In this document: positions 29,621 through 38,521 of the stretch, one piece after another
Layout: the number at the start of each line of letters is the position of its first letter
Numbering within the stretch: position 1 is the first letter of the stretch
Program-made: the position numbers and the translations under genes
Notes under the pieces: model-generated
What the model was told of the DNA's origin: nothing
Seen by the model: the letters and a program-made list of their open reading frames with translations, nothing else
Databases searched by the model: none
Assembly: GCF_014257025.1 (NCBI RefSeq)
Contig: NZ_JACMSF010000033.1
Coordinates: 1-64,000 of the forward strand
From: Streptomyces cupreus
GTDB taxonomy: Bacteria > Actinomycetota > Actinomycetes > Streptomycetales > Streptomycetaceae
DNA: 64,000 nt
Reading direction: 5' to 3'

Positions 29621-31177
29621 TCATGCTGCTTCCGTCCTGTCCGCCGCCATCCCCGCGGCGTCCAGCAGGGCCGTACCCACGATCAGATCCGCCCCGCCGA
29701 ACTCGGGATCGTCCAGTTCGGTCCCGTCGTCCACGGCGAACAGGAGCTTCTCCTCGCCCTGCCGATAGGCGGTCCCGACCGCCGGACTGGCCGCGTGAAC
29801 GGCCAACAGGGCGACCAGATACGGCAGATCGGGATCGGACCGGCGCGCTTGCGCCAGCAATCCGGACAGCCGTCGTGGCGCGTCCGCCGGCAGGTCCAGC
29901 AGCTCCATGGCCGCGGCGAGCTGTTCCTCGCTGAACCGGCTGTCGTCCGGGGTGGCGATGAGATCCGGCTCGGGCATCTCCGCCCCGAGGTGCTCACGCT
30001 CCACCGGCGGTGTCAGCAGTATGTCCACCAGGTCCCCGACCCGCACCGACACCGGCGTCCGCAATCCCGTCCCGCGCCCGAAGAACGCGTCCGTGACCCG
30101 GACCGCCCGTTCGACGGGCAGCGGCAGCACGGGGGCGACGAGATGGCCGTACAGGTCTACGCCCGATGTCGTCATCGGTGTCGCGAAGGCCTGCCGGTCC
30201 TGTTCCGCGCGGAACAGCGGGCCTGCCTCCAGCAGTCGCGACTGCAACTGGGTGTGCCGTCGGATGCAGTCCTTGACGATGTCGACGAGCTCGGCGGCGC
30301 GGCGCTTGTGCTCGGGGTCCTCGGACTCGTCCCGCGCCTTGCGGATGTTGGTGAGGATCGCGTTCTCGTGGCGGTACCGGTCGGCGACGTGGTCCAGCGC
30401 CTCGGCGATCATGTCGGGCACCGTCTGGAGCCAGTCCACCGCGCGGACGTTGCGCCGGGTCGCGTCCAGGGCCCTGCGCAGGGTCTCCGAGTACTGCACG
30501 GTCCGGTAGCGGGCCTGCTCGGCGGCGAGTTGGGCGTCGGCGAGGCGGCCCCGGCTGATCAGCACCTCCAGCTTGACCTCGGCGGCGATCTGGGCGCTCG
30601 TGACATCGGTGTCCAGTGCGCCGACGAGGACGTTGACCGCTTCGTCCGTGGTACGGAGGTACACCGTGCCGCCGGGGCCCGGCACCTCTTCGATCAGCTT
30701 GAAGTCGTAGTCGCGCCGGACATAGGTGCCATCAGAGGCGAAAGTCCCGTAAACGGCACGGAATCCCCGGTCGACGCTGCCGACGTTGATCAGGTTCTCC
30801 AGCACCCAGCGGGCCACGCGCTCGTGCTCGACGACGGACCGGTGCGGGGCCTGGGCGGCGATGCGCGGGATGAGCCGGGCCACTATCTGGTCATGGTCGG
30901 CGCCCGTGTCGAAGTCCATGTTCAGGGTGACCAGGTCGATGGCGGCGAGCGCCACCTCCGCCATGCCGTACACCGAGTACTCACCGGCCAGGTTGGCCTT
31001 GCGCGCGTCCAGGTCGTGCAGTGGGGCGGTGCAGGCGAGCGCGCGCAGGCGCCGCGCCAGGCCCTCGTCGGCGGCCGGGCCCAACGCGGGGCGCGGCCCC
31101 GCGCTGAGCTGGGGCGGAACGCTGTCCGTCGAAGCAGGCGAAGTCACGGTGCACAGACTAGGTCCTAGGTCTGACAA
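29621..31177 (-). CDS. First subunit of the SMC-like complex (MukF/JetA kleisin position)
   Basis: A 518-residue, mainly helical, soluble protein. An N-terminal region with winged-helix character (about 30-130) precedes a long helical middle segment containing regularly spaced charged residues, and an acidic C-terminus. Length and operon order match MukF/MksF/JetA kleisins, but I see no diagnostic motif, so this is inference. Start is uncertain: TTG at 31177 (MSDLGPSL) or GTG at 31147; neither has a strong ribosome-binding site. An 11-base palindrome CTAGGTCCTAG sits at 31158-31168. The gntR gene ends 59 bases upstream on the same strand. Confidence 0.8.
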   Translation of the reverse strand: MSDLGPSLCTVTSPASTDSVPPQLSAGPRPALGPAADEGLARRLRALACTAPLHDLDARKANLAGEYSVYGMAEVALAAIDLVTLNMDFDTGADHDQIVARLIPRIAAQAPHRSVVEHERVARWVLENLINVGSVDRGFRAVYGTFASDGTYVRRDYDFKLIEEVPGPGGTVYLRTTDEAVNVLVGALDTDVTSAQIAAEVKLEVLISRGRLADAQLAAEQARYRTVQYSETLRRALDATRRNVRAVDWLQTVPDMIAEALDHVADRYRHENAILTNIRKARDESEDPEHKRRAAELVDIVKDCIRRHTQLQSRLLEAGPLFRAEQDRQAFATPMTTSGVDLYGHLVAPVLPLPVERAVRVTDAFFGRGTGLRTPVSVRVGDLVDILLTPPVEREHLGAEMPEPDLIATPDDSRFSEEQLAAAMELLDLPADAPRRLSGLLAQARRSDPDLPYLVALLAVHAASPAVGTAYRQGEEKLLFAVDDGTELDDPEFGGADLIVGTALLDAAGMAADRTEAA

Positions 31178-31236
31178 CGACCCAAACGACTCAGAAGCGA
31201 CGGCCGTCGCAACCGCACGACAGACCGCGAGAGACC

Positions 31237-31944
31237 TCAGCCGAGCCCGGCCCCGTCCTCCCCCACCCGGCGCCGGTAGACCTCCACCACCCGCCGCAGC
31301 GAGTCGTCGAGGTAGACCGCGAGCAGCCGCTCCGCCTTGTCCCGGTCGCCGCCCTGCAACGCCTGGAGGATCTCCTGGTTCCGGACCAGATACGGCTCGT
31401 GCAGTCGCCGCGGATCGTCCACGACATGGAAGGCGAGGCGCAGTTCGGCGAAGACGCTGCGCATCAGCTCGTCGGTGCGGTCGCTGCCCGCGAGGGCCAC
31501 CAGTTCCCGGTGGAAGTGGATATTGGCCGTACCCACCCCGTTCCAGTCACCTTCGCGCGCCGCCCGCTGCCCGTCCCCGACGGCCTCCTCAAGATCCTCC
31601 AGGCCGTACGGCGCCTCCCCGAGCCCGCGTACGACCGCGCACTCCACCAGGCTCCGGGTGCGGTAGATGTCCTCGACGTCCTCGACGGTCAGGACCCGGA
31701 CGAAGACGCCCCGGTTCAGCTCGTGGACGAGCAGGCGCTCATGGGTGAGCAGGCGGAACGCCTCGCGCAGCGTGTTGCGGGAGACGCCGAGGGCGCCGCC
31801 GATGCTGTCCTCCGACAGACGGGTGCCGGGCGGGAAGTATCCCTCGGCGATCCGGGTCCTGAGGATGTCCGAGACCCGCTCGGCGGTGCTGGTGCGACCC
31901 AGGAGGGCGCGGTCGTCGGCCAGACCCGTCAACTGCTCTGCCAT
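31237..31944 (-). CDS. GntR-family regulator, FCD type
   Basis: A 235-residue transcription factor with an N-terminal winged helix (RLSEDSIGGALGVSRNTLRE) and a helical FCD ligand-binding domain. It diverges from the MFS/oxoprolinase cluster, and the shared region contains a palindrome between likely promoter boxes, so it most likely represses that cluster and responds to 5-oxoproline or a related acid (inference). The ATG at 31944 (MAEQLTGLADD) is the family-like start. Confidence 0.92.
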   Translation of the reverse strand: MAEQLTGLADDRALLGRTSTAERVSDILRTRIAEGYFPPGTRLSEDSIGGALGVSRNTLREAFRLLTHERLLVHELNRGVFVRVLTVEDVEDIYRTRSLVECAVVRGLGEAPYGLEDLEEAVGDGQRAAREGDWNGVGTANIHFHRELVALAGSDRTDELMRSVFAELRLAFHVVDDPRRLHEPYLVRNQEILQALQGGDRDKAERLLAVYLDDSLRRVVEVYRRRVGEDGAGLG

Positions 31945-31988
31945 GCCCGGAATTCAATCGCAGATACAAGAACGAAACAACACGGGTA

Positions 31989-32018
31989 TTGAGGGATCGT
32001 TCAACGATCCTCTACCTT
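31989..32018 (+). promoter_or_regulatory. Promoter with embedded GntR operator for the oxoproline cluster
   Basis: TTGAGG (31989-31994) and TACCTT (32013-32018) are separated by 18 bases and fit a housekeeping Streptomyces promoter. The palindrome GGATCGTT-C-AACGATCC occupies 31994-32010, filling the spacer. A regulator bound here would block polymerase. It lies about 100 bases before the MFS start and 50 bases before gntR. Confidence 0.65.
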
Positions 32019-32116
32019 GCTACGCACGGCGCCGCCTCCCTCACCGCGGCGCCGGTCACTTCCGCACGGCACGGCTCAGTCCCCAGCACCCTCCGTCCTC
32101 CCTCTGCGAGGTGCAC

Positions 32117-33424
32117 ATGAGCACGACCCCTCCCACCACCCACGCCCGTCCCGCCGCGGGTGAACGGACCGCCGACGACGGCCCCCTGGGCTGGCTGCGC
32201 GCCCTGGGACCGCGGGGCCGGCGCGCCTTCGCCGGCGCGTTCGGCGGCTATGCCCTGGACTCCTACGACTACTTCACGCTGCCGTTGAGCATGGTGGCGC
32301 TGGCCGCGTACTTCGGCCTGGACAGCGGCCAGACGGGCCTGTTCACCACGGTCACGCTCGTGGTCTCCGCGGTCGGCGGCGCCCTCGCGGGCGTGGTGGC
32401 GGACCGGATCGGCCGGGTCAAGGCGCTGATGATCACCGTCGTCACGTACGCGGTCTTCACCGTCGCCTGCGGATTCGCGCCCAACTACGAGACGCTGCTG
32501 GTCTTCCGCGCCCTCCAGGGTCTCGGCTTCGGCGGCGAGTGGGCGGTCGGCGCGATCCTGGTCGCCGAGTACGCGAGCGCCAAGCACCGGGGCCGCACCC
32601 TCGGCGCGATCCAGAGCTCCTGGGCCGTGGGCTGGGCGCTTGCCGCGATCATGTACACGCTGGTCTTCTCGCTGCTCGACGAGGATCTGGCCTGGCGGGT
32701 GATGTTCTGGACCGGCGCGCTGCCCGCGCTGCTCGTGGTCTGGATGCGCCGCCGTGTGCACGACGCGCCCCAGGCGGTGGCCGTACGGGAGAAGGGTTCC
32801 GCGAAGGGCTCCTTCGCCACGATCTTCAGGCCCGGCACCCCCGGTTCACCGGGCCTGCTGCGCACGACGGTGTTCGCCGTGCTGCTCTCCACCGGAGTCC
32901 AAGGCGGCTACTACACCCTGGCCACATGGGTGCCGACGTACCTGAAGACGGAGCGCGACCTGTCGGTCGTGGGCACGGGCGGCTATCTGAGCTTCCTGAT
33001 CTCGGGCGCCTTCCTCGGCTATCTGACCGGCGGCTACCTCACCGACCGGCTCGGCCGGCGCCGCAACATCTGGCTGTTCGCGCTGCTGTCGGCAATCTGC
33101 ATCCTGGCGTACGCGAACATCCCGAGCGGCGCCAACGCCCTGCTCCTGGTGCTCGGTTTCCCGCTCGGGTTCTGCATGTCGGCGATCTTCAGCGGCTTCG
33201 GGTCCTTCCTGAGCGAGCTGTACCCGACGGCGGTGCGCGGCACCGGACAGGGCTTCACCTACAACACCGGCCGCGCGGTGGGTGCCGTCTTCCCGACGAC
33301 GGTCGGCTTCCTGGCCGACAGCTGGGGCGTGGGCGGCGCGCTGGTCTTCGGCGCGATCGGCTACGCACTGGCCGCGCTGGCGCTGCTCGGACTGCCGGAG
33401 ACGCGCGGGAAGGAGCTCGCGTGA
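32117..33424 (+). CDS. MFS transporter, probable 5-oxoproline/organic acid importer
   Basis: A 435-residue major facilitator protein with 12 predicted membrane segments. The motif between segments 2 and 3 reads GVVADRIGRVKAL, and the segment 8-9 counterpart is YLTDRLGRRRN. GAGG lies a few bases before ATG 32117. Its stop overlaps the GTG start of the DUF1445 gene (GTGA), and the cluster continues with pxpABC, so uptake of oxoproline or a precursor is likely. The substrate is inferred from context only. Confidence 0.9.
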   Translation: MSTTPPTTHARPAAGERTADDGPLGWLRALGPRGRRAFAGAFGGYALDSYDYFTLPLSMVALAAYFGLDSGQTGLFTTVTLVVSAVGGALAGVVADRIGRVKALMITVVTYAVFTVACGFAPNYETLLVFRALQGLGFGGEWAVGAILVAEYASAKHRGRTLGAIQSSWAVGWALAAIMYTLVFSLLDEDLAWRVMFWTGALPALLVVWMRRRVHDAPQAVAVREKGSAKGSFATIFRPGTPGSPGLLRTTVFAVLLSTGVQGGYYTLATWVPTYLKTERDLSVVGTGGYLSFLISGAFLGYLTGGYLTDRLGRRRNIWLFALLSAICILAYANIPSGANALLLVLGFPLGFCMSAIFSGFGSFLSELYPTAVRGTGQGFTYNTGRAVGAVFPTTVGFLADSWGVGGALVFGAIGYALAALALLGLPETRGKELA

Positions 33425-34251
33425 ACCGCACCGACGACCACCCCTTGGTCCTCGTCGACCAGCACGCGCACGCGTGGCGGCCCGCGGACGCCCGCACCCG
33501 CTTCCGCGCGGGGCTCTCGGGCCCCACGGCCGGGGTCGCCGCGGGCCACACCCAGGTCAACCTGATCTCGGTGCCCGCCGACTGGGCGTACGACATGCTG
33601 CTGTTCTGCCAGCGCAACCCCAAGCCCTGTCCGGTGCTCGACGTCACGGACGCCGGGTCGTGGACGACCGTCCTCGCCGACGGTGCCGATCTGCGCACCG
33701 ATCTGCCGCGCTACCGGGTGTGGCGGGACGGCGAGTTGGTGGCCGAGCCGACGGATGTGCGCGCGCACTGGCGGGACGATCTGGTGTCGTTCCTGATCGG
33801 GTGCAGCTTCACCTTCGAGTGGGCGCTGACCGAGGCGGGCGTCCCGATCCGCCACATCGAGCAGGGCCGGAACGTCCCGATGTATGTGACGGACCGTCAG
33901 TGCCGCTCGGCGGGGCGGCTGCACGGACCGATGGTGGTGTCGATGCGCCCGGTGCCGCCGGAGCATCTGGCGGCGGCGATCAGGGAGAGCAGTCTGCTCC
34001 CGGCGGTGCACGGCGGCCCCGTACACTGCGGCGATCCCTCGGTTCTCGGCATCGACGACCTCGGCCGCCCCGACTTCGGGGACCCGGTGGAGATCGCGCC
34101 GGACGACATCCCGGTGTTCTGGGCCTGCGGAGTGACCCCACAGGCCGCCGTGACGGCCTCCCGCCCACCGTTCGCCCTCACCCACGCGCCGGGCCAGATG
34201 TTCCTCACCGACGCCCGCGACGCGCAGTACCGCGTGCTGAACGCCGCCTGA
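33421..34251 (+). CDS. DUF1445 hydro-lyase / D-glutamate cyclase family
   Basis: The 276-residue cytoplasmic protein shows family hallmarks AGHTQVNLISVPADWAYD near the N-terminus, FLIGCSFTFEWAL in the middle and FWACGVTPQ toward the end. A mitochondrial relative converts D-glutamate to 5-oxo-D-proline, which fits its place before pxpABC. The GTG start overlaps the MFS stop. It is 10 bases upstream of pxpA. Confidence 0.9.
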   Translation: MNRTDDHPLVLVDQHAHAWRPADARTRFRAGLSGPTAGVAAGHTQVNLISVPADWAYDMLLFCQRNPKPCPVLDVTDAGSWTTVLADGADLRTDLPRYRVWRDGELVAEPTDVRAHWRDDLVSFLIGCSFTFEWALTEAGVPIRHIEQGRNVPMYVTDRQCRSAGRLHGPMVVSMRPVPPEHLAAAIRESSLLPAVHGGPVHCGDPSVLGIDDLGRPDFGDPVEIAPDDIPVFWACGVTPQAAVTASRPPFALTHAPGQMFLTDARDAQYRVLNAA

Positions 34252-34261
34252 CAGGAGACCC

Positions 34262-35020
34262 ATGACCTCGATCGATCTGAACGCCGACCTCGGCGAGGGG
34301 TTCGGCCGCTGGCGGCTCACCGACGACGAGCGGCTGCTGTCCGTCGTCACCAGCGCCAACGTGGCCTGCGGATTCCACGCCGGGGACGCGGCCACCATGC
34401 GGCGGGTGTGCGAGCTGGCGGCCGCGCGCGGGGTGCGGATCGGCGCCCAGGTCTCCTACCGGGACCTGGCGGGTTTCGGGCGCCGCGCGATGGACGTGCC
34501 GCCCGCGGAGCTCACCGCCGAGGTGGCGTACCAGATCGGCGCGCTGGAGGTCTTCGCCCGCGCGGCCGGCACGCGCGTGTCGTACGTCAAGCCGCACGGC
34601 GCGCTCTACAACCGCGTGGTGCACGACGAGGAGCAGGCGGGCGCGGTCGTCGACGGAGTGCTCCTCGCCGACGCCACGCTGCCCGTGCTCGGCCTGCCCG
34701 GCTCCCGCCTGCTGGAGCTGGCCGACAAGGCGGGTCTTGCGACGGTCACGGAGGCGTTCGCGGACCGCGCCTACACCGACGAGGGCACCCTCGTCCCGCG
34801 TGACCGGGAGGGCGCCGTCGTCACCGATCCCGACGCCGTCGTGGCCCGCTCGGTCGGCATGGCCCGCTTCGGCGAGGTCGACGCCCATTCCGGGGCACGC
34901 ATCCGGATGAGCGCCCGCTCCCTGTGCCTGCACGGCGACACACCCGGCGCGGTGGACCTCGCCCGCCGGGTTCGCGAGGAGCTCCAGCGGTCGGGGGTCC
35001 GGGTGGAGGCCTTCGCATGA
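34262..35020 (+). CDS. pxpA: 5-oxoprolinase subunit A (LamB/YcsF family)
   Basis: A 252-residue LamB/YcsF protein with the diagnostic N-terminus SIDLNADLGEGFG, NVACGFHAGD and YVKPHGALYN. PxpA works with PxpB and PxpC in ATP-dependent opening of 5-oxoproline to glutamate in bacteria. CAGGAG precedes the ATG. Its stop overlaps the pxpB start by 4 bases. Confidence 0.95.
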   Translation: MTSIDLNADLGEGFGRWRLTDDERLLSVVTSANVACGFHAGDAATMRRVCELAAARGVRIGAQVSYRDLAGFGRRAMDVPPAELTAEVAYQIGALEVFARAAGTRVSYVKPHGALYNRVVHDEEQAGAVVDGVLLADATLPVLGLPGSRLLELADKAGLATVTEAFADRAYTDEGTLVPRDREGAVVTDPDAVVARSVGMARFGEVDAHSGARIRMSARSLCLHGDTPGAVDLARRVREELQRSGVRVEAFA

Positions 35021-35643
35021 GGGCGCTGCGCGTCGGAGGCGACGCCCTGCTCGTCGAGGTCTCCTCGGGCGAGCAGGCCCAGGCACTGCACGCGGAACTG
35101 CAGCGCCGCCGCGCGGAAGGTTCACTGTCGGTCCGCGAGATCGTCCCGGCCGCCCGTACGGTCCTCCTCGACGGCGTTGCGGACCCGGCCCGGCTGGCGT
35201 CCGAGCTCACCGCCTCCGAGACGCCCGATGCGCCTCCACGCGCGCGTGAGGTGGTCGAACTCCCGGTGCGCTACGACGGCCCGGACCTCGCGGACGTCGC
35301 CGCGCACTGGGGAGTGCGCGCGCAGGAGGTGGCCCGCATCCACGCCGACACGGAGTTCACCGTGGCCTTCTGCGGCTTCGCCCCCGGCTTCGGCTACCTC
35401 ACCGGCCTGCCGCCGCACTACGACGTACCGCGCCGGGAAACCCCGCGTACGGCCGTCCCGGCGGGCTCGGTCGCCCTCGCGGGCCCGTACACGGGCATCT
35501 ACCCCCGCTCGTCACCTGGCGGCTGGCAGCTGATCGGCACCACGGACGCGGTGCTGTGGGACCACACGCGCGTGCCGGCCGCGCTGCTGGCACCGGGCAC
35601 GCGTGTGCGCTTCGTCCCCGCGGAACCGGCGAGGCGCTCATGA
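35017..35643 (+). CDS. pxpB: 5-oxoprolinase subunit B (KipI-like)
   Basis: The 208-residue protein has the allophanate-hydrolase-subunit-1 fold, with FCGFAPGFGYLTGLP and SVALAGPYTGIYPRSSPGGWQLIG as landmarks. It is 4 bases overlapped with both neighbours (ATGA), so all three subunits are made in fixed proportion. The Bacillus relative KipI also inhibits a sporulation kinase; here the complete pxpABC set argues for the metabolic role. Confidence 0.94.
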   Translation: MRALRVGGDALLVEVSSGEQAQALHAELQRRRAEGSLSVREIVPAARTVLLDGVADPARLASELTASETPDAPPRAREVVELPVRYDGPDLADVAAHWGVRAQEVARIHADTEFTVAFCGFAPGFGYLTGLPPHYDVPRRETPRTAVPAGSVALAGPYTGIYPRSSPGGWQLIGTTDAVLWDHTRVPAALLAPGTRVRFVPAEPARRS

Positions 35644-36509
35644 CGGACCGCGCCCTGGCCGTGGTCCGCGCGGGTGCCCTGACCACCGTCCAGGACACCG
35701 GCCGCCCCGGCCACGCCCACCTCGGCGTGCCCCGCTCCGGCGCGCTCGACACACCCGCGGCGGCCCTGGTCAACCGACTGGTCGGCAACCCGCCCGAGGC
35801 GGCGGTCCTGGAAACCACGCTCAACGGCGTTGCCGTACGCCCGCGCTCGACGGTCACCGCCGCCGTCGCGGGAGCCCCCTGCGCGGTCACGGTGGACGGC
35901 CGCCCGGTCGCCTGGGGCGCCCCGGTACACGTCCCGGCCGGGGCCGTCCTGGACGTCGGCCCGGCACTCTCAGGCGTGCGCAGCTATGTGGCCGTGTCCG
36001 GCGGTATCGCGGTGGGCCCGATCCTGGGCAGCCGATCGACCGACCTGCTGTCCGGCCTGGGCCCGGCCCCCCTGACGGACGGCGCAGTGCTGCCCCTGGG
36101 CCGACCGACCGACTTCCACGCGCGCGTGGACGCGGCCCCCCAGCCGTCCCCGCCAACGGAGTTGGTCCTCCACGTGACCCTCGGCCCCCGGGACGACTGG
36201 TTCACGGCGGAGGCCGTAATGACCTTCGCCTCCCGCCCGTACCGCGTGTCACCCGCGAGCAACCGCATCGGCCTGCGCACGGAGGGCCCGGCCCTGGACA
36301 GATCCGTCCCCGGCGAACTCCCCAGCGAGGGCATGGTGTTGGGCGCCGTCCAGGTCCCCCCGGACGGCAGGCCGGTGGTGTTCCTGGCGGACCACCCGAC
36401 CACGGGGGGTTACCCGGTGATCGCGGTGGTCCGAGCCCAGGACCTACCGGCGGCGGCCCAGGCGGTGCCGGGGACGCCGGTCCGCTTCATCGCGATACGC
36501 CGAAGATGA
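35640..36509 (+). CDS. pxpC: 5-oxoprolinase subunit C (KipA-like)
   Basis: A 289-residue biotin-dependent-carboxyltransferase/allophanate-hydrolase-subunit-2 fold protein, with VQDTGRPGHAHLGVPRSGALD at the N-terminus and a SNRIGLR-type segment. It ends the oxoproline cluster. The convergent SGNH gene stops 4 bases away, so no terminator fits between them. Confidence 0.94.
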   Translation: MTDRALAVVRAGALTTVQDTGRPGHAHLGVPRSGALDTPAAALVNRLVGNPPEAAVLETTLNGVAVRPRSTVTAAVAGAPCAVTVDGRPVAWGAPVHVPAGAVLDVGPALSGVRSYVAVSGGIAVGPILGSRSTDLLSGLGPAPLTDGAVLPLGRPTDFHARVDAAPQPSPPTELVLHVTLGPRDDWFTAEAVMTFASRPYRVSPASNRIGLRTEGPALDRSVPGELPSEGMVLGAVQVPPDGRPVVFLADHPTTGGYPVIAVVRAQDLPAAAQAVPGTPVRFIAIRRR

Positions 36510-36512
36510 CGA

Positions 36513-37364
36513 TCACGCGGCGTCGGGTTGCTGCTCGGCCACGGACAACGCGGCCAGCGCCGCCGACACCGCATGCGCCGTCCGCAGATCGAGCCGAGCG
36601 CTCGTCCCGCGCGCGCGGTGCCGCATCTCGTCGAACGCGAGCGTCAACAGCTGCGGCAACAGATCCGTGCACCGCCGAGCCACCCACCCGGTCCCCGCGG
36701 TGGCCAGCCACCACAGACTCGCCGACTTGGTGGGAGCCGGAAACTCGGGCTCGGGCGAAGGCGCGACGCCGGTGGCCAGCCCACCCTCGGCCAGCAACGC
36801 GTGAAACCGCACCGCCAGTTGCCGATGCCCCCGCTCCCCCGGATGCAGCCGATCCGCGCTCCACATCGCCCGGTCGGTCAGCCAGGCGCCCTCGGCCGCG
36901 TGCAGATGCACCGCGTCGTACCGCTCGGACAGCGCATGCACCACCGTGTTGACCGCCCGCTGCCGCCGGGCCAGTGGACGCGCCAGCGCGCCCGGAAGGC
37001 GGAGCATGGCCCCCGGATCGGGCAGACAGGACGTCAGCACGACCGCCCCTTGCGCGGTGAGCGCCGCGTACACCTGGTCCAGCCGTTCGGCGACGGCATG
37101 GATGTCGAAGGTGCAGCGCAGCGTGTCGTTCACGCCGACCACGACGGCCACCACGTCGGGCCGCAGCGCCAGCGCGTCGGGCAGTTGTCGTTCCAGTACG
37201 TCGCGTGTCTGCGCCCCGCTGACGGCGAGGTTGGTGAAGTCCACGGGCTGTTCGGAGAGCCCGCCGGCGAGCAGCGCGGCCCAGCCGCGCCACCCGTCCC
37301 CGACGGGATCACCCACGCCCTCGGTCAGTGAATCCCCGAGGGCTACGAAGCGCAGGGGTCTCAT
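36513..37364 (-). CDS. SGNH/GDSL-family esterase or lipase
   Basis: The 283-residue protein has the SGNH blocks: FVALGDSLTEG (nucleophile Ser), the block II glycine in NLAVSGAQ, GVNDT (block III Asn) and SADRLHPGERGH (block V Asp-His). No signal peptide is seen. A C-terminal extension of about 70 residues is unusual for the family. Its start overlaps the stop of a glycosyltransferase gene by 4 bases, suggesting it deacylates or acylates a glycolipid or sugar made by the two neighbouring transferases (inference). Confidence 0.88.
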   Translation of the reverse strand: MRPLRFVALGDSLTEGVGDPVGDGWRGWAALLAGGLSEQPVDFTNLAVSGAQTRDVLERQLPDALALRPDVVAVVVGVNDTLRCTFDIHAVAERLDQVYAALTAQGAVVLTSCLPDPGAMLRLPGALARPLARRQRAVNTVVHALSERYDAVHLHAAEGAWLTDRAMWSADRLHPGERGHRQLAVRFHALLAEGGLATGVAPSPEPEFPAPTKSASLWWLATAGTGWVARRCTDLLPQLLTLAFDEMRHRARGTSARLDLRTAHAVSAALAALSVAEQQPDAA

Positions 37365-38521
37365 GCGACGCCCTCCGGCACCCGGGCCCGCCCGGGGACG
37401 GGCACGTCGTGCGCGGTGAGGAAGGCGGTGACCGCCGTGTCCCAGCCGAAGCACTCGGCACGCGCGCGTGCCGCCTCGCGCCGCTCGGCCTCGGGACGGG
37501 CGAGGAGCTTCTCCACGGCGTCGGCGAACGCCTCCCCGTGGTCGGCGGCGACGGCTCCGGCGGAGCCGATCACCTCCGGCAGCGCGGACGACGTGCTGAC
37601 CGCCACCGGCGTACCGCACGCCATCGCCTCCAGGGCGGCGAGCCCGAAGGTCTCCGCGGGCCCCGGCGCCAGACACACGTCCGCCGATGCCTGGAGCGCC
37701 CCGAGCATGACCCGGTCGGAGACATGCCCGAGGAAGGTCACCGGAAGCCCACGCTCCCGCGCCCGCTGTTCCAGACGCGGCCGCAGGGGCCCGTCCCCGG
37801 CCACCACCAGCACCGCCCGCCTGCCCCGGCCGAGCAGCGCCTCCAGCGCGTCCAGCGCGGTCCCGGGCCGCTTCTCCACCGACATCCGGGTGCAGGTGAC
37901 GAGCAGCGCCTCGTCCCCGCGCGCGTGCCGGGCGCGCAGTCCCGCGTCGTGCAGCGCGGGGTGCCGCTGCACCAGGTCGACGCCGAGCGGAGCGCGTACG
38001 ACGTTGCGGGCGCCGATCCGCACGAACTCCCGCTCGGCGAACTCCGTGGTGCACACCACGCGCGAGTACGTGTGGGCCGTACGGACGTTGAGGGCGTCGG
38101 CGGCGCGGCGGGCGGCGCCCTCGGGGACGCCCCAGGTGCGCAGGACGCCGTCGGCGGTCTCGTGGGAGACCATCACGGCGGGTACGCGCGCGCGTCGCGC
38201 CCACTTGCCGGTCCACCTGAGCGTCGTACGGTCGGACACCTCCAGGCGGTCCGGGCCGAGCTCCTCCAGGAGGGCGGCGACCCGCCGCTTGTCGGTCAGG
38301 ACGCGGTAGCCGCCGGTGCCGGGCAACAGCGGCCCGGGCAGGGTGATGACCCGGCCCTGCTCGGTCTCCTGGTCGGTGTGGCGCTCGCCGGGCACGATGA
38401 GCACCGGGTCGTGCCCGGCCGCCTTGAAGCCCTTGCCGAGCTCGCGCAGCGCCGTGCGCAGTCCGCCGGAGGCGGGCGCGACGAAGTTGGCGAGCCGGAC
38501 GATACGCAGTGACTCGTTCAC
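37361..38521 (-). CDS. GT4-type glycosyltransferase
   Basis: A 386-residue GT-B glycosyltransferase with an N-terminal acceptor domain and C-terminal donor-binding E-x7-E motif (AETFGLAALEAMACGTPV). RMSVEKRPG is the typical linker. The GTG start overlaps the preceding transferase stop (GTGA). The donor sugar cannot be read, but relatedness to mannosyltransferases is suggested by the neighbour. Confidence 0.9.
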   Translation of the reverse strand: MNESLRIVRLANFVAPASGGLRTALRELGKGFKAAGHDPVLIVPGERHTDQETEQGRVITLPGPLLPGTGGYRVLTDKRRVAALLEELGPDRLEVSDRTTLRWTGKWARRARVPAVMVSHETADGVLRTWGVPEGAARRAADALNVRTAHTYSRVVCTTEFAEREFVRIGARNVVRAPLGVDLVQRHPALHDAGLRARHARGDEALLVTCTRMSVEKRPGTALDALEALLGRGRRAVLVVAGDGPLRPRLEQRARERGLPVTFLGHVSDRVMLGALQASADVCLAPGPAETFGLAALEAMACGTPVAVSTSSALPEVIGSAGAVAADHGEAFADAVEKLLARPEAERREAARARAECFGWDTAVTAFLTAHDVPVPGRARVPEGVA

